From NCBI GenBank assembly GCA_032158295.1, contig CM063244.1, positions 5,460,510 to 5,524,509 of the forward strand: 64,000 nt of DNA, given 5' to 3'. Shown here piece after piece: positions 12,937-27,900 of the stretch. Source of the stretch: Pycnopodia helianthoides. Lineage: Eukaryota; Echinodermata; Asteroidea; Forcipulatida; Asteriidae. The position numbers and the translations under genes were made by a program. Position 1 is the first letter of the stretch; each line of letters starts with the position of its first letter. The notes under the pieces are model-generated. The model was not told the origin of the DNA and searched no databases. It worked only from the letters and a program-made list of their open reading frames with translations.

Positions 12937-12968
<32 letters not shown>

Positions 12969-15900
12969 GCCAAAACCCCAACATAATGTGATAATTATTA
13001 TATATTTAAATTTCATCTTTATCAGGAATGCTTACCGGTACAGCCACTGCTGAACACATGCAGCAACCAGCAGAAACCCAACGCAAAATTTGAAGATAAC
13101 TCTCATACTAAGATTCTATAACGTTGAAAAACAAAAGAAATAAATATTAATGTACAGTGCATTTTAATGTTGCGAACATTGACATTTGAAAGTTACAAAG
13201 TGGTGTGCGCAAGTTGCAGTTCAGCAAATGCCAGAAACAATGGAGCAAGTCCTTTTCTCTTTTTTACTGTGACTGTGCTAGTCCTTTTCTCTTTTTTACT
13301 GTGACTGTGCTAACCTGTGTTTTCCCATCCAAGGACCTGTGGCTTAATGTCCCATCCATAGGGTAGGGTAATTATGGCTAAGTGTCTTGCTCAAGAACAC
13401 AAGTGTCTTGTTTACTTTGAACAACAGTATCTTGAGCAAGGTCACGAGTGCCTTGGGGGAGGGACAAAAGTGTCTTGGACATGGACACAAGTGTCTTAGC
13501 CAAGGAAACAAGCGTCTTGGGATAAGGACACAAGTGTCTTGGACATGGACACAAGTTTATTAGAAAAGGACACATGTGTCTTGGGCAAGGACACAAGTGT
13601 CTTTGACATGGACACAAGTGTCTTGGCCAAGGACACAAGTGTCTTGGACAAGGACATAAGCGTCTCAGGATAAGGACACAAGTGTCTTGGACATCGACAC
13701 AAGTGTCTTGGACAAGGACACAAGCCGCTCAGGATAAGGACACAAGTGTCTTGGACATGGACACAAGTTTATTAGAAAAGGACACATGTGTCTTCGGCAA
13801 GGACACAAGTGTCTTTGGCAAGGACAAAAGTGTCTTGGGCAAGGACACAAATGTCTTGGGCAAGGACACAAGTGTCTTGGGCAAGGACACAAGTGTCATG
13901 GGCAAGGACACAAGTGTCATGGGCAAGGACACAAATGTCTTGGAAATGAACACCATGGGTTTTTCTTGTTTTTTTTGCATTCTTTTTTTTTTCTTTCTAA
14001 CATAAAACTCAAAGGCTTCATGTGGGGAACATTTTGCTATTTGCCCATGAAATGCACAACCTTTGAATTTCTTATAGACGAGTCTAATCTAGATATCATC
14101 GGGTAGACGCTTTCCACAAATTACGCCCCGGTCCATCACAGGCCTCTTTGACCAATGATGTTGAGGCAACTGTAAAAGCGAAAACAGTGACGCCGAACGT
14201 GACACAAAGCGTAGGCAAGCGTCATGGGTTCGAATAATGGCTGGACAAGACATACATGCAAAATGACAAACAATGGATTGGTCTTTACTCACCTGTAAAA
14301 GAATGAAAATAACAATCATATTCAAAGGAATCCTGAAGAAGTTCATGATAGTAGATCGAGCTGTTGAGGATGAATAAAAAAAAAAACTTCTAGATAAACT
14401 GTCATTGTACATAAAAATAATCTGAACATTCTTCTCTATCGAGGTGTTATCAAGATATCCAACTGATTTAATCTCTAAACAATAACAACGATAGAAACAA
14501 TAGAACGAAATTATCAAAATAATTTACATGAATCAATTGCATCTCTATTCTCTGACACACTTTAACACTCAAAAATTGTAAAAATTAAGCTTTTGGATTA
14601 TGTTGACTGTTTTTGTTGTTGTAGGGAAGCTATCTCCCCATTACCAATTCAGTGAAGTTCCAAAATTAAAACCTCCTAAAGATTCAAAATATGACCCGTT
14701 TCCTCAGCAACCAATTTACTTTTAAGGAGTTTTCCCCTCGGCAAACAAACCCCCAAATATCCCCCTACCATGCCTTCTATGCCCTCCTTCCTAACCCCCC
14801 TCTCCTCCTCAGCTATGCTCTCAACCTTCGTTTTTGTTAAACCCTTATTTACCCACAAAGGCAAAAGCAAATGAACATTGACAAATTTCCTGCTAAGGAG
14901 TCAACAAATTTTCAATAAGCTCTATCTACTTCTTTCTTCAGTGGGCTATGCTCATTTTCTTTCAGGCACAGTTTCCCATCATAATAACAGTAAATTACAC
15001 TCATATAGAAATACCCATGCAGCATACAAATGCCTTCATATACCCTCTTTTTCCCATTTTAGTAGGTTAAGCTCACCTTCTTCCGGCACATACTTCCCTC
15101 TCATGGCACCCAGAGAGGGCCAAAAAATACCCATGCAGCATTCAAAATGCCTTCATATACCCTCTTTCCCCCATTTTAGGTTAAGCTCACCTTCTTCCGG
15201 CACATACTTCCCTCTTATGGTACCCAGAGAGGGCTAAAAGACACCCACCAAGCATCAAAATGCATTTATATACCCTCTTTCCCCCATTTTAGTAGGTTAA
15301 GCTCACCTTCTTCCGGCACATATTCCCTCTCATGGTACCCAGAGGGGCAAAAGACACCCACCTAGCATCAAAATGCATTTATATACCCTCTTTCCCCCAT
15401 TTTAGTAGGTTAAGCTCACCTTCTTCCAGCACATATTCCCTCTCATGGTACCCAGAGAGGGCCAAAAGACACCCACCCAGCATAAAATGCATTTATATAC
15501 CCTTCCCCCATTTTAGTAGGTTAAGCTCACCTTCTTCCGGCACATACTTCCCTCTCATGGTACCCAGAGCGGGCCAAAAGAACCCACCCAGCATTCAAAA
15601 TGCATTGTATACCTCTTTACACCCATTTTGAGTAGGTTAAAGCTAACCTTTTACCGGTCACATACTTCCTCTCATGGTACCAAGACGGGCTAAAAGACAC
15701 CACACCAGCAATCAAATGCATTTATTGAATCCCATCTTTCCCCATTTTAGTAGTTAACTCACCTTCTTCCGGCACATACTTCCCTCTCATGGTACCCAGA
15801 GAGGGCCAAAAGACACCCACCCAGCATCAAAATGCATTTATATACCCTCTTTCCCCCATTTTAGTAGGTTAAGCTCACCTTCTTCCGGCACATACTTCCC

Positions 15901-18900
15901 TCTCATGGTACCCAGAGAGGGCCAAAAGATACCCACGCAGCATTCAAACACTAGAAACCCTATGAACACCATGGGCTGACTCTGGCAAAAATAAAACCAT
16001 ATTACACATTTTAGACCTGTTCAAATCTTCATATCAAAACCTGAAGGGACTAAGTCATCAAGTCCATCTTACCTAATGGAAACACAAGCAACAATCATGA
16101 AAATCAAATCACATTATTAACTTTGAAATCAATTTTACCTCATAAAGAAAAATTAATATCTTTGATTTGATTTGAAATGGTTTATTTATATTCAACCGTC
16201 GCAGCCAACAGCTGAAATGCGGATGGACAACATGAAGAAATTTACCTTTACAAATTTACCGAAAGCTTTTAGAAGGAATTAAACAAAAATATAATATATT
16301 AACACTCTGTTGTATGTTAAAAGGCACCTTTTGCACTAAAAATACCAACATTCTTAAAATACCCATGACAATTTATTTATTCTGATTAGTCGAGAGGAGA
16401 TCATGTGTCCATGTTTTAACATGCAATATAAACATGGTGAGGAGTGTTTAAACATATACATGGCCCGCAAGCTTACGCGGGCACTAACTTAAGCGTAATG
16501 CAATCAATGCATACGGGTACTCAATGTCCAATCTTTTAGAACGCGTGCGTACCCTGTTGAGCGTGCGTACTGCTGTTGAGCGTCACATGCAATGTTACCC
16601 TTCGCAAAACGAAGCCCAAGGACATGACAGGAATTGAACATTTTTTAATGCCATAGTGTGAGACAGTTGGCAGTGACAAAATAAGAAAGAAATTACCCAT
16701 GGTGTGAAAATTGGCACACAAAGAGCCAGCGCTGACACGATGAGGACAGGCCTCATGAAGGACTCCACTGAACAATATTTACTGGCAATCTTGAAGATGG
16801 ACGATCCAATCATTATTGCAACCTACAAAAGAGAAAGAAGAAGAAAACAAAGGTCAAACTAAATGTGACGTGAAACTAAAATGCACAATGCACTTCAAGC
16901 TAAAATTGTGAAAAGAATCGACGAAACCTAACAAAAAATGGGCAAATAGTACTAAAAATTAACAAATTTATTAATTAATATATAATTAAATGAATAAATA
17001 AACATATAAAGAATAAATAAATAAATAAATAAACAAATAAGAACTAATAAATAGATATAATAAACAAATAAAAATAGTTCATTAAATAAATAAATAAATA
17101 CATAATTGAAATATAGATAAAAAAGTTCATAAATGAATAAATAAACAAAACAACAATGAAAATTGCACATAGATACCATAAAACTGTATTAAGGATAAAA
17201 CAAAGAGACACATAAAACAAAACTTGCTGTAGTCATACTTCATGCTTCAGAGCTTTTAAAAAGGATGGCAGAGAAGTTAAAATGACACATAGCACTTAGA
17301 TGCAAGGATTGGGTTCAAGCAAATAAATGTTTCAATGTTACAGCGCTATCATATATGGTTAACATTGGTGTTCCTATAAACAGATTCACATTTAATTGTA
17401 TCAAAAAGACACTTTACAGCAAAAGGAGATCATCAAACAATTACGGCGACTTGATAAAGAAGACCATTTTAGAATACAAAAGGCCATCAGCGTAAGACAT
17501 TTCTCCAATTTGTTGACCTGAGATGAATCAAGTTGCATGCCTCTGGATACGCTCAAGAGACTCCTCCTGCATCTGAGTGTGAGGAAACCAAGCAGGAACC
17601 CCATACTCAGACAGAAAGAACTAGACTCTTATACAAACATAGTTTAGCACAAACAGATAAATTAAATGCAACAGTCCTTATTAATCCAAGCATTCCATTT
17701 GCTAAAGAAATAACATCCTTAATATGATCATTTCAAGCTAACTGAGAATTTACAGTTACCCCAGGATACTTAAATGCACTAGTCGTTGTGTCAATGCAAC
17801 ACGCTCGTAACTCCAGTTTTGGTTGTTTTGTGTAAAAATTTGGGGACGTTTTAAACAATCACTGGTTGCTTAAGACAAGTCCACTTGTACAAAGGAATTA
17901 TAAAGAAATTGATAACAAACACATTAAAAGTTATATATACACTTAATTACCTATAAAACAAGTTATATGCCTTAATTACCGTGATAATTGTTGATACGAC
18001 GTTGTTGCATGGACAATACACACAGTTTTAGATTGGTCAAAAGGCAGGATACGACTTTGTTGCACAAATCTGCATCGCATGCAATCGATGGGGAACAATG
18101 TCATAAATATCAGTGCAACAAGGTTGTATACATGTGTGAGATATGACTTTGTTGCTTGGACCACGTTAACGAACTATGATGTCATTTATTGTTAATGACC
18201 TGTATCTTTTTAATTACTTTTTGGACAAAATACAAACTTTTACAGTTCATTCAGACAAAAATGAAGCACCTTTGTATATTCTAACTCAATTTCACCAAAA
18301 ATGTGACATACGACCTTGTTGCACTGTAGTACTAGATAATTAAGAGTGATCTAACATGTAAAACGAGCAGCTGCAAGTTTTGTTTTCTAGTAACCTGCAT
18401 AACTTTGGATTTAGAAGCATTAACATTGTTGATACACCAGTTGTTCAGCTTGTCTGCATGTCGGTCCTGTTGTAAAACAGTCACATCATAAATAGATTTG
18501 ATTGTTACATCAAGAAGTCATCAACAAATAAGACACAAGTAGATTTTCATCCAAAAGTGATACCATTAATGAACAAGTTGAATAATAAGGGGGCCGAGCA
18601 CACTCCCATGGGGTACGCCTGATTGAACATTTGCCAATTCAGATGTTTCCTCAAGGAAGTACACCCTTTATTGCCGATTGATCAGAAAATCATTGACCCA
18701 TCTCCAAGGAGAACCCCCAAGTTTGGTAAGCATGTGATGGTGAGGCATACGGCGCTAGAGATGTCTACAAAGACAGCATCTATCCTGGGTGGATTACGCT
18801 GGTCAAGAAAGAAAACCCATGCATGGTGAACATTTAATGGCTGGGATCATGCATGACCTACGAGCAACAAAACCATGCTTACTTTCAGTTAAAAAAGGTC

Positions 18901-21900
18901 AGTGTCACATTTTTTACTACAAATCAACAAAGGAAAGTTTTGCTTTTACTGTTTGTACACAGGGCCCTTAGGGATAGCAGTTGTAATACTAATAAGGCTA
19001 CCCTGTCTAAATAAATCAATAAAGAAAATAAATAAACAAAGTTTGACCTCCCACTGAATTTACTAGCGCCCTCTTGTGGTCAATTAGGAGATCTAAAATT
19101 GAACTTTGTTGTTCTTGATGTCAAGAATGAAAAAGTGCTTTTCAACAATCAGACAATTGGTAATTTCTTACTGATATTTTCAGTGACTCAGCTCTAGGAA
19201 GTAGGGGAGTTTTTTTTCTGAACTTAATCACTATACAGTAGTTATTATTAATTTCCGAGATGAGATAATACATTGGCGCGATACAGCAATTACTTCCCGT
19301 CAACAACACTTCATTTAACTGTTCAATAGAAATATACAGTTTCCTCATAGAGGTGCCCATTATCAAGGAGAAAATGTCCTGGTGCCCTTGCCCTTTCCAA
19401 CACGAGGCCTGTAGATGCAATGAAACCATTAGGCTTGAAAGACCGAGCCTGTCTGTATCCGTAAGGATAAAGACAGGTGAAGGCTCTGAATAACACTTTC
19501 ACCCGTTAGGGTTTTTTTTTCTCTAAAGAATTTTGATGGATTCGGCACAACACCGAATCAGGCGGGCAATTCTTGTGGAAACTCCAACTTAAATGATGGC
19601 CGTGGGATTCCCAGCAAAAGACAGCTAAAGTTTAAAACATGTAGAGTGATCCAATAACAGGACAATACAAAGCTCATCTGAATGATTAAAAAAAAAAGTA
19701 AACTTACTTATTGTCTAGTTCATTGCATAAATTTCATTTAATTTATTCTGGTTGTGCAGCCAAGTACTCTGAGATCAGTGAACTTAATCACTATACTAGC
19801 TAAGAACCCCATGGAGAGAAGACAAGGAAGGAAGTTTGTTTATTTCATTGCATTTTCATTTAATTTCATTTATTCTGGTTGTGCAGCCAAGGACTCGGAG
19901 ATCAGTGAACTTAATCGCTATACTAGCCAAGAATCCCATGGAGAAAAAAACAAGGATGGAAGTTTCAGTTTTAGATGTGGGAGGAAAACCCCAGAGAATT
20001 ATTCCAGGGGAATCAGGTAGGGACTGAAAAACCCAATCCACATAGAGCCCCCGACGGGATTTGAACCGGGGTCCTAGTGGAAGGCGAGGAAAGATACCAC
20101 TATGCCAACCTAACCTCTCTAGTTGCTGTCAAAGAGCTTTTTACATTGAACAAATAATCTATGCACTGCAGGAAAACAATAGAAAAAGCGCATGCACAAT
20201 AATTAAGTAGTTGCTGTTATTCAGTAGCTGTGGTTAGATCCAGTTTCCAAGCTGAAATGGCTTGGTAGTTAAAGGTCCTATGAAGTGGTATTTTTTCTTA
20301 TTACATTTTGGGGGCTTAATATATGGCTTGAGATTAATACGTAATAATACTTACTATTTTTATGAGGTTGGTACGAGTTATTACCTTTTAACTTGTCCCT
20401 CAAAATTTGTATTATCCTATTTGATATCGCCCGGTGTCGCACTTTCGTGACGTAGAACGGGGCACCGAATGACAATGCACACGCAGCGATAAAACACATC
20501 CCCGACCATTTAGCTTAGTACTGTTCACTGCAGCCGTCCACATTTGTGGGTATTGTGGATCGGATGGGAAATCGGTGCAGAATGACACGGACTTCAGTAA
20601 AGTTGTAACCAGCAACAATACACCTTGATGGAATTTTCCCACGACAAAAGCCAAATATCAAGAGATTTGTCTGAAGAAACTAAGCGCATGAAGTTACAAA
20701 GGTCGCATGTTGTTTCATATCCACTTGTTTTGATCACTTCGCACCAACCAACGGCATGTGCCTTTGTCTGTGTCACAAATTTGTCCCCTTTTAGGGGCGC
20801 AGATTTCACCCCTTATTAGGGCATACATTTTAAAATGTTTGTGATATTAAGCCTCCTGTGCATTTTTAACTAACTTGCATTAAAGGGTAGTAAGTGCATA
20901 GTTTAAACTGGAAACAAAATTCCAATTCATAGACCTTTAAGCAGTGAGGTTAAAGCGAGTTTCCAAGCTGGAATGTCTTGGAAGTTAATAGTTGGGGATA
21001 GACTCTGTTTCTGAGCGGAAACGTCTTCGTATTGGTAGTTAAGCAAAGGTGGTTAAACCAAGATTTCAAGAAAGAATGCCACGTGGCTGCTGAGGTTAAG
21101 CCAATCACAAAAACAAAAGTTTTACCTGATGGTGCAATTGTGTCGCATCAGCTGGGCTACATATGGTCAGGAAATTACTAAAGTCAATAAAAAACTACCA
21201 TCAATATATCTTTCAGTTTTCCTTGATTTGTTTGCACACTTTTGTTGACTGTTCCAGGGAACAGAGCAGAAGGTTCGGGAGAAAAAAGACCATTGAAAAG
21301 ACAATGTCCCGTGCACGCTTGCAGAATAGAGGATTTACAAGCAGGCCAAAAACTGAGCGTTGGTAACAAACTAATTGTTCCACCACCAAGCTGTTCTAAA
21401 AACAGTATTTCACAAAACGAGAAACTGAAGTGACTCTAAAAAAAGTTACTAATCATTTATTACCTAATTCAAATGATGTATTTCGTTATTTACAAGGTAA
21501 ATCATGCACCTTGTCGTAATCCATTCCACCACTACAATTGTTGCTCTGTTGTAAATAGTTTTTCCATCTGTATACTTGAAAGTATATATACATGTATGCC
21601 TTTGTGTGCAAGCATCCCTGACACATACAAGCGGCACGGCAACCATTTTGAAGTCACAAAACCACACATCTTCATATATGAAGCCATGCGTGTGAAGCAT
21701 GCAACCACACCACAAACAGCAACACACAGTTAAGTTGATTAAGTTGATTCCTAAGAAAAAGTCTTCAAGAGAAAAAAACTGTGTAAATTAAAAGCAACAA
21801 CTCCTTTATAAAGTGATGAAGAGCGGCCAAAAATATTTTTTGTGCTTTAGGGGAGCCGATAAACTTGGCTTATCACAGGCGCGTTTCACCAATGTTTGGA

Positions 21901-24900
21901 AACAGTCAAGGAGAGAGAAACTGCAGCTAACTAAAATGCACAACGCATTGCCTGTTTAGCAAATTGGATTAGTGACTTACAATAAATGGTCAAAGTTAAC
22001 ACAATGATCCTTGCAGGATTTCAAAAACTCAACAGGCAGCTGAAGTTGCTGTTACGTCTCAGTGTCTGTAAGTTAATTGCGATGTCAAAAACATTTTTTT
22101 CCCCCGTTTTTGAAAGGTTTTTGGCAGGTAATGGAACCGAAAAATGGAAACCAGGTACCCGGACAGTTGGTCGGGTACCCGGTTACTCGGGTACCAGTCA
22201 CAAGCTTACAGAGGGCCCAATTTCAAAGAGCGGCAAAAGTAAAAATATTGCTTTAAAAATTGCTGCTAAGCAAAAAAAAAGCAGGATACCAGTCAAGATG
22301 ATACTTGCCACATGGTATTTTGGCTGGTAACCTTATTCTTTTTAGTGTTTTTTTTTTAGCTTGATACATTATTTGACCCCTAATCCCTCCCAAAACTCTC
22401 ACCATAAATCCAGCGAATATCCAACCGTGTGGAATGACCTGTTTCGGTTGACTAGGATCCGTCTGCTCTTGTGATCGACCGAGAGCTGGTGTCCACTCCA
22501 GGACAAATGTGTACATCGCTCCTTCAAACAAAGACTGGATCAAGCCAAGACACAAGACTTTACGGTCTGTGGAAATGAGAAGACTGATGATTGAGTAGGT
22601 TGAAGGTTGAGGCACTCGACCGCTAGCATGTGGAATTGTTGTTTTTCTCCAATTCAAATCAATGTAACCATCAAGCAGAGGATGGATGGGAAATAGTCTG
22701 GCCCCGCTATCTGTCCATGGAGAACATTAGAATTCTATAGAGCAAATAGTTGGGCCCAATTTCATACATCTGCCTAAGCTCCAAAACAAACAAAGCACTA
22801 AATAGTTGTGCTTACTAGGAAAAAAAGTTACCAGCTAACATACCATGTCATATCTACCATTTTCAACTGGTTTCCTGTTTATTGTTGCATAGCAGGAAAT
22901 TATTAATTGCCTGCTTATGTAGCTCTTTGAAAATGGGTCCAGTAATTATGATCATTCCTCCTGCATAATGGGAGACCTTGAGATGCATGTAGCACCAGAC
23001 ATACTGTGCAGTTTTCCATTTGCCCCTATTAAAACTATGGTTTTGACTCCCGCTTAAAGGAACATTACAGAATTGGTAAGAAAAAAACTTTTGATCACAG
23101 ATTTACACTAAACTTACACGGTCTAATGATGACGATAGTAGAAAACATCCCTTGAAATATTTCTGTCTGAAATGCTATATTTGATGAGAAATGAATAAAC
23201 TAATTTTCCGAATGGAGTTTATCGCTCAGTGAGCGTTTTATTCATTTGTTGAATCATATGATTTCATGCAAATGTGTAATCAGTTTTTCACTATTTTCTC
23301 GTGACCCAGATGGCCGATCGATCTCAAACTTCTACAGGTTTGTCAGTTTATGCATAATGGAGGATTACATCAAGTGCTTACACTGCCAGCAACTGTTTTG
23401 TTAGCAAAAACCAATTCTGTAATGTTCCTTTAACGAGGGGCTCAAAGGTCAAACTGTCTTGTGATGCACTCATTTCCCAATAGATAGAGTCTTTATGGAA
23501 ATGGAAGGGACAAATTTACAATACTCTTTAACCTCACGCTGAAAACTGTGTGAAATGCCCCTATCTTATATTCCACTTTGAGTGCAATTTCTGTTGAAAT
23601 CCAAAAATGTTTGATGGCGTCACATTTCCAATACGGGGTCAGTATATTTTTGCACAGAGGATTGCTAGGTCGTTCCTGAATTTTGATGGTATTCAATCAA
23701 AGCACCAAATTCGTCCTTTTGACTGGCGCAAAATGTCCTCTTTGGAATGTACAGTTGTTTTTTATGTCTGACGACTTCATGTTTCAAGTTTCACTCTGAA
23801 AGAGTATCGAATAAAATTGTACACTATTTTAACGTGAGACTTGTAATTTTTCCCCTGATTTCATCAGGACTCTATCTATTGGAAAATGAGTGCATCACAC
23901 AAATGAATTTAACCTTGGAGCCCCATTAAGGCCCGTCAGTGACTATGAAAATGTGCACTTTCAGTATGGATGAAGCCAAAGCCGAAGCTTAGCTTGGAAA
24001 AGGGGACTTTTTTTTGCAATGGGCCCAATTTCATAGAGCTGCTTATAAGCAGAAAATATTGCTCAAACAGTTGTCTGCTAAGTAGATTGCTTGAACAGTT
24101 GTCTGCTAAGTAGATATGAGCAGGATACCAGTCACAAATTGTACATGTGAAATGGTATTGCTAGTTTGGCTGGTAATCTTATTCCGGTAAGGCTATTTAT
24201 TTTTTGCTGAGCTACTTGTTGTGCTTAAGCAGCTCTTTGAAATTGGGCCCAGGTTTGAAAAAGCAATTTCTGATGATCGACAAATGATCTATAGAGAGTG
24301 CTACTGTGTCTTATCACTAAAGAAACTCCATCTCACAGCAGAAAAAAATGAGTACTGATATAAAACCACAAGCGTAGCTCAAGCAAATAGTTAAAATATT
24401 AGTTGGAACCAAATAGAAAATGAAAAGCTCTAGCATGGCAGAGGTGGTGGGTTCGAATCCCACCTGAGTGGGCTGTGGAAGGGACAAATTTACAATAGTC
24501 TTTAACCTCACGCTGTAGATTGTTTTCCACATGACTCAGGAAAGTACTGAGTGTACAGTGCAAGGGCAAAAACCAACAATTTGTTCATGGAAAATTAACA
24601 TCAATAAAAAAAGATTACGTTTTAATAAACAGCAATAAAAAGAAAAAGCAAATTGCAAAGAGCATATTTTACAAATAATACATATGAGTGTCACGAGGTG
24701 AATGCTGGACAATTCTGTTTCACGAGGTCGAAGATCACATACCTTTATAGGTTACAGGCCTACACTGCATGCACTGTGCATAATGTATTGATCTAATCAC
24801 ACACTAATCAATATGTGGATGCCACATGAACATGTGTCAATGATTTCATTTTCACTACCTTATGGAGACCGAGAACAAAACAGAAGAGGGAAAACAAAGG

Positions 24901-27900
24901 GTCTCCATAGGGGAATTCTAAAGACTGGGTTGCTCCACGAGGAATTTTGTGTACAAAGTCTATGGGAGGTTCTTAACTACAGGGACAAAGGAAAGAACAA
25001 AAGATGTCTCCACAGGGATGCAAAAATAGGAATGTGTGCACAAATGAGGTAAAACTACAGACAATTAGTATACACACACTGGGGCTGTAACTCAGGGACC
25101 CAGTCAACACAAATGTCAAACAAAATTATCACAATGAAAAGTAATGATGAAAATGTTGTTTGTTTTAGATAAAAGAAAATTCAAGTATAATTTCATTTTA
25201 TTTATTAATTCTGGTTGTGAAGCCAAGGACTCCGGCAGAAAAGCAAACTTCATCACAACCACTATACTAGCCAAGAACCCCGTGGAGAGAAGACGAAGTT
25301 CAAGTGTTAGGTTTGGGAGGAAAACCCCAGAGAAATATTCCAGGGAAAGCCCAAACAATCAGGTAGGGACCGAAAAACCAATCAGTACCCCCTGGCGGGA
25401 TTAGAACCGGAGTCCTAGAGCTGGAAGGTGAGGAAAGATACCACTACGCCAACCAAACCTGACCGTTTCGAGGCAGGAGGTGTTTGTTTTGTATCTCACC
25501 TGTCTTTATGTGTGAAATGGCTGTTTGGAATGATGTGCCTAAGCTGGCTTTGGCATCTCCGTAGTTCTCCGACCATATCGTCACCATGATGAAAACCATT
25601 AAAATCAGTACAATCATTGAGATGTCAAACGGTGACCTTCAAGAGAGTAACAAAACATCAATAATCAAGATAAAAATATGTAGCCTCGCTATCATGAGCA
25701 GTGCACCATATCAATATGTTTCGTCACTACGCCCTCGTAGAGATGTGCTGGAAAACAACGCTGATTGGCACCCTAAAAATGACTGCTTTGCGCACACTTG
25801 TTTAACATTTTTGAGCGCTTGTTGAGCGTTTGTAGGACGCTTAGTACGCACAGTGTCAAAAATCAAGTATTTTGACGCAATTCCAAAAAAGAAAATCATG
25901 TTTTTACAAGGTTTCCAAAAGAAAACCAACCACCAATCAAAATAAACATATATTATAGTACTGTTTATACAGAGTGATCTTGTTCTCTAAAAGAACCTGC
26001 TTGTATATACAAATAATACTCACACAAAACCATAAAGATCGGCAAAGAATTGGGCGATTATACCAGCTGCTATGGCAACGACTGAGTTTCCAAGTGTTGC
26101 ATGGGAAAAAATTGTGCCTAAAAGATCCTTGTCAAAACCTCTCTGGAAAAAAAAGAAGAAAAAAAAAAGAGAAAGAGAATACAGAAAATTTGATTGTATT
26201 CTCAAACAGAGATGATACATGTGTCTTATATTTTGGTGAAGTGCCATGAGCACACAATAACTTGTAAGGCCAAACAAAAAAAGGGCTGTTTCCGATTACA
26301 TGTCATTTAAAAATAGGGTCGGTAGGTTGGAAAGTTTTTTTATTTTGCGTTTTTTTTTTATTCTGATACGATTGACGATACATCCATGATCGTTCATGTG
26401 TTGAGCGCAATCAACGGATTTGCACAACGAATTAGGCAAAATTGCAGATTTGGCAGTTCCTCTGCCCGACCTTGCAAATTGTGATTGCGCAAACCTGTGG
26501 AATGCGCCGTGTGCACACGTTCGCGCTGCGCATTGAATTGTGGGTATTTTTCGCTCGTAGTCGAGTCGTTGGACATCGCAGGCTCAAATCACGGAGATAT
26601 CTTTAAATTCTTCTTGATATGTTCTGGTTTTTATTTCAAATGTTGCCTAAAACATGTTTAATTTGTAAAAGTCAGACATTTTCTTCCAGGTAAAATAGGT
26701 TTTGGTTTTGTTTTTTTCCCCTTTTTGTCCTGTTTTTCCCCCGTTTTTTAAATTTTTGAATAAAAAGTTTAGGGTCGCGGCGTAAAAACTAGGGCCGGTC
26801 GGGGAACCAGAAACACAACCCTTTTTTGGGGGGCCTAAGCAAAAACTTGTTTTGTTCTCTTCTCTGGGACGGCCTCGCAGTGGTTTTCCCACTTGGTTTC
26901 TTAGTTTCCATTGTTGGCTTATTTCATGGTCATTCGCTGAGCGCATTGCCACCCTAGGAAAAAGGCTTTTATAAATGTTATTGTTATCACAAATCTTTAT
27001 GTCTGCTCGGCAGGGCATGGAATCGATGACTATTGACTTTCCCACGGTCTGATTGTGCTTCAGAACGAAAACCATAAACAAAAAAATACAAGCAATTTAA
27101 AATCTGTTGTCTATGAGAAAACGTTCTACATATGAGTGTCCAAAAATGAGTTTCATTGACAAAACAAATGATTAATTACTTGAATAGTTTTTTTTTGTTA
27201 CTGAAAACATTCCCACACAGATGACAAGAAAAGGGTTTTTTATTCCCAAAGCTAACTGGTTAACCCTTACTGGCGCTTTTGATGTTCAAAGTGGGGCTTT
27301 AGACTTTGTGTTCTTATCATTTATTGTCATATCTGTCAACATTTGTTGGCGCAGGTATACATGTAGTTTACAAATATTGATTCAAGTGTTAAATGGTTAA
27401 AACTACCACTCTCAGGGTGATCCCCAGAATGTTATCTTTTTCTGAGGCGAAGCTGAGGGAAAATTGAACCGTTTGGGGATCACTGAGCAAGAGTAAAAGC
27501 AGTCAGTATTTGTTGTATAACACCCCATACAATACACTCACACATCTTGGTAACAAGAAGCTGTTGCTGCTACGGGTACCACTGATTGCTATGGGTGTCG
27601 TACACCGGTTGCTACGGGTTTAGTACATTGGTTGGGTATACACATTTAGTTTGTACAGCTTTCTAGTAAAATAATTTTGGGTTAAACAGAGAAAATTTAC
27701 TAGAACGGGACTTGAACCTGCGACCTCCGGATTAACATGCCGGCACTCAACCAACTGAGCTATCTAGCCCTAATGTTGGCGGTCGCCCTAATTTGTCAAT
27801 ATCTTTGTTCAGGGGTGCCAGTCAGAAGGCAAACAGTGAAAATAAGACATATGTGTTGCGCTATAAACCAATCACAAGGCAGAATTCATATATGGGGTAT

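Noticed and set aside
13378..14106. Several overlapping ORFs with 7-residue repeats on both strands
   Set aside because: They follow from a 21-base minisatellite; no start context, splice sites or domain.
14878..15631. Plus-strand ORFs with repeated [11 protein letters not shown]
   Set aside because: Antisense reading of the exon-8 array.
14940..15960. Array that could be taken for a CRISPR or ordinary satellite
   Set aside because: There are no spacers, the units are contiguous, and they match a coding exon with its splice donor in a eukaryotic gene.
16952..17179. Phe/Tyr-rich minus ORF resembling membrane segments
   Set aside because: Translation of an AAATA-type low-complexity tract.
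19142..19429. 95-codon minus ORF between MFSD5 exons 6 and 7, tested as a missing exon
   Set aside because: Exons 6 and 7 join in phase without it and it has no similarity to the family.
27700..27772. tRNA gene
   Set aside because: The T stem has a mismatch and the anticodon loop has nine bases; the sequence fits a SINE head.
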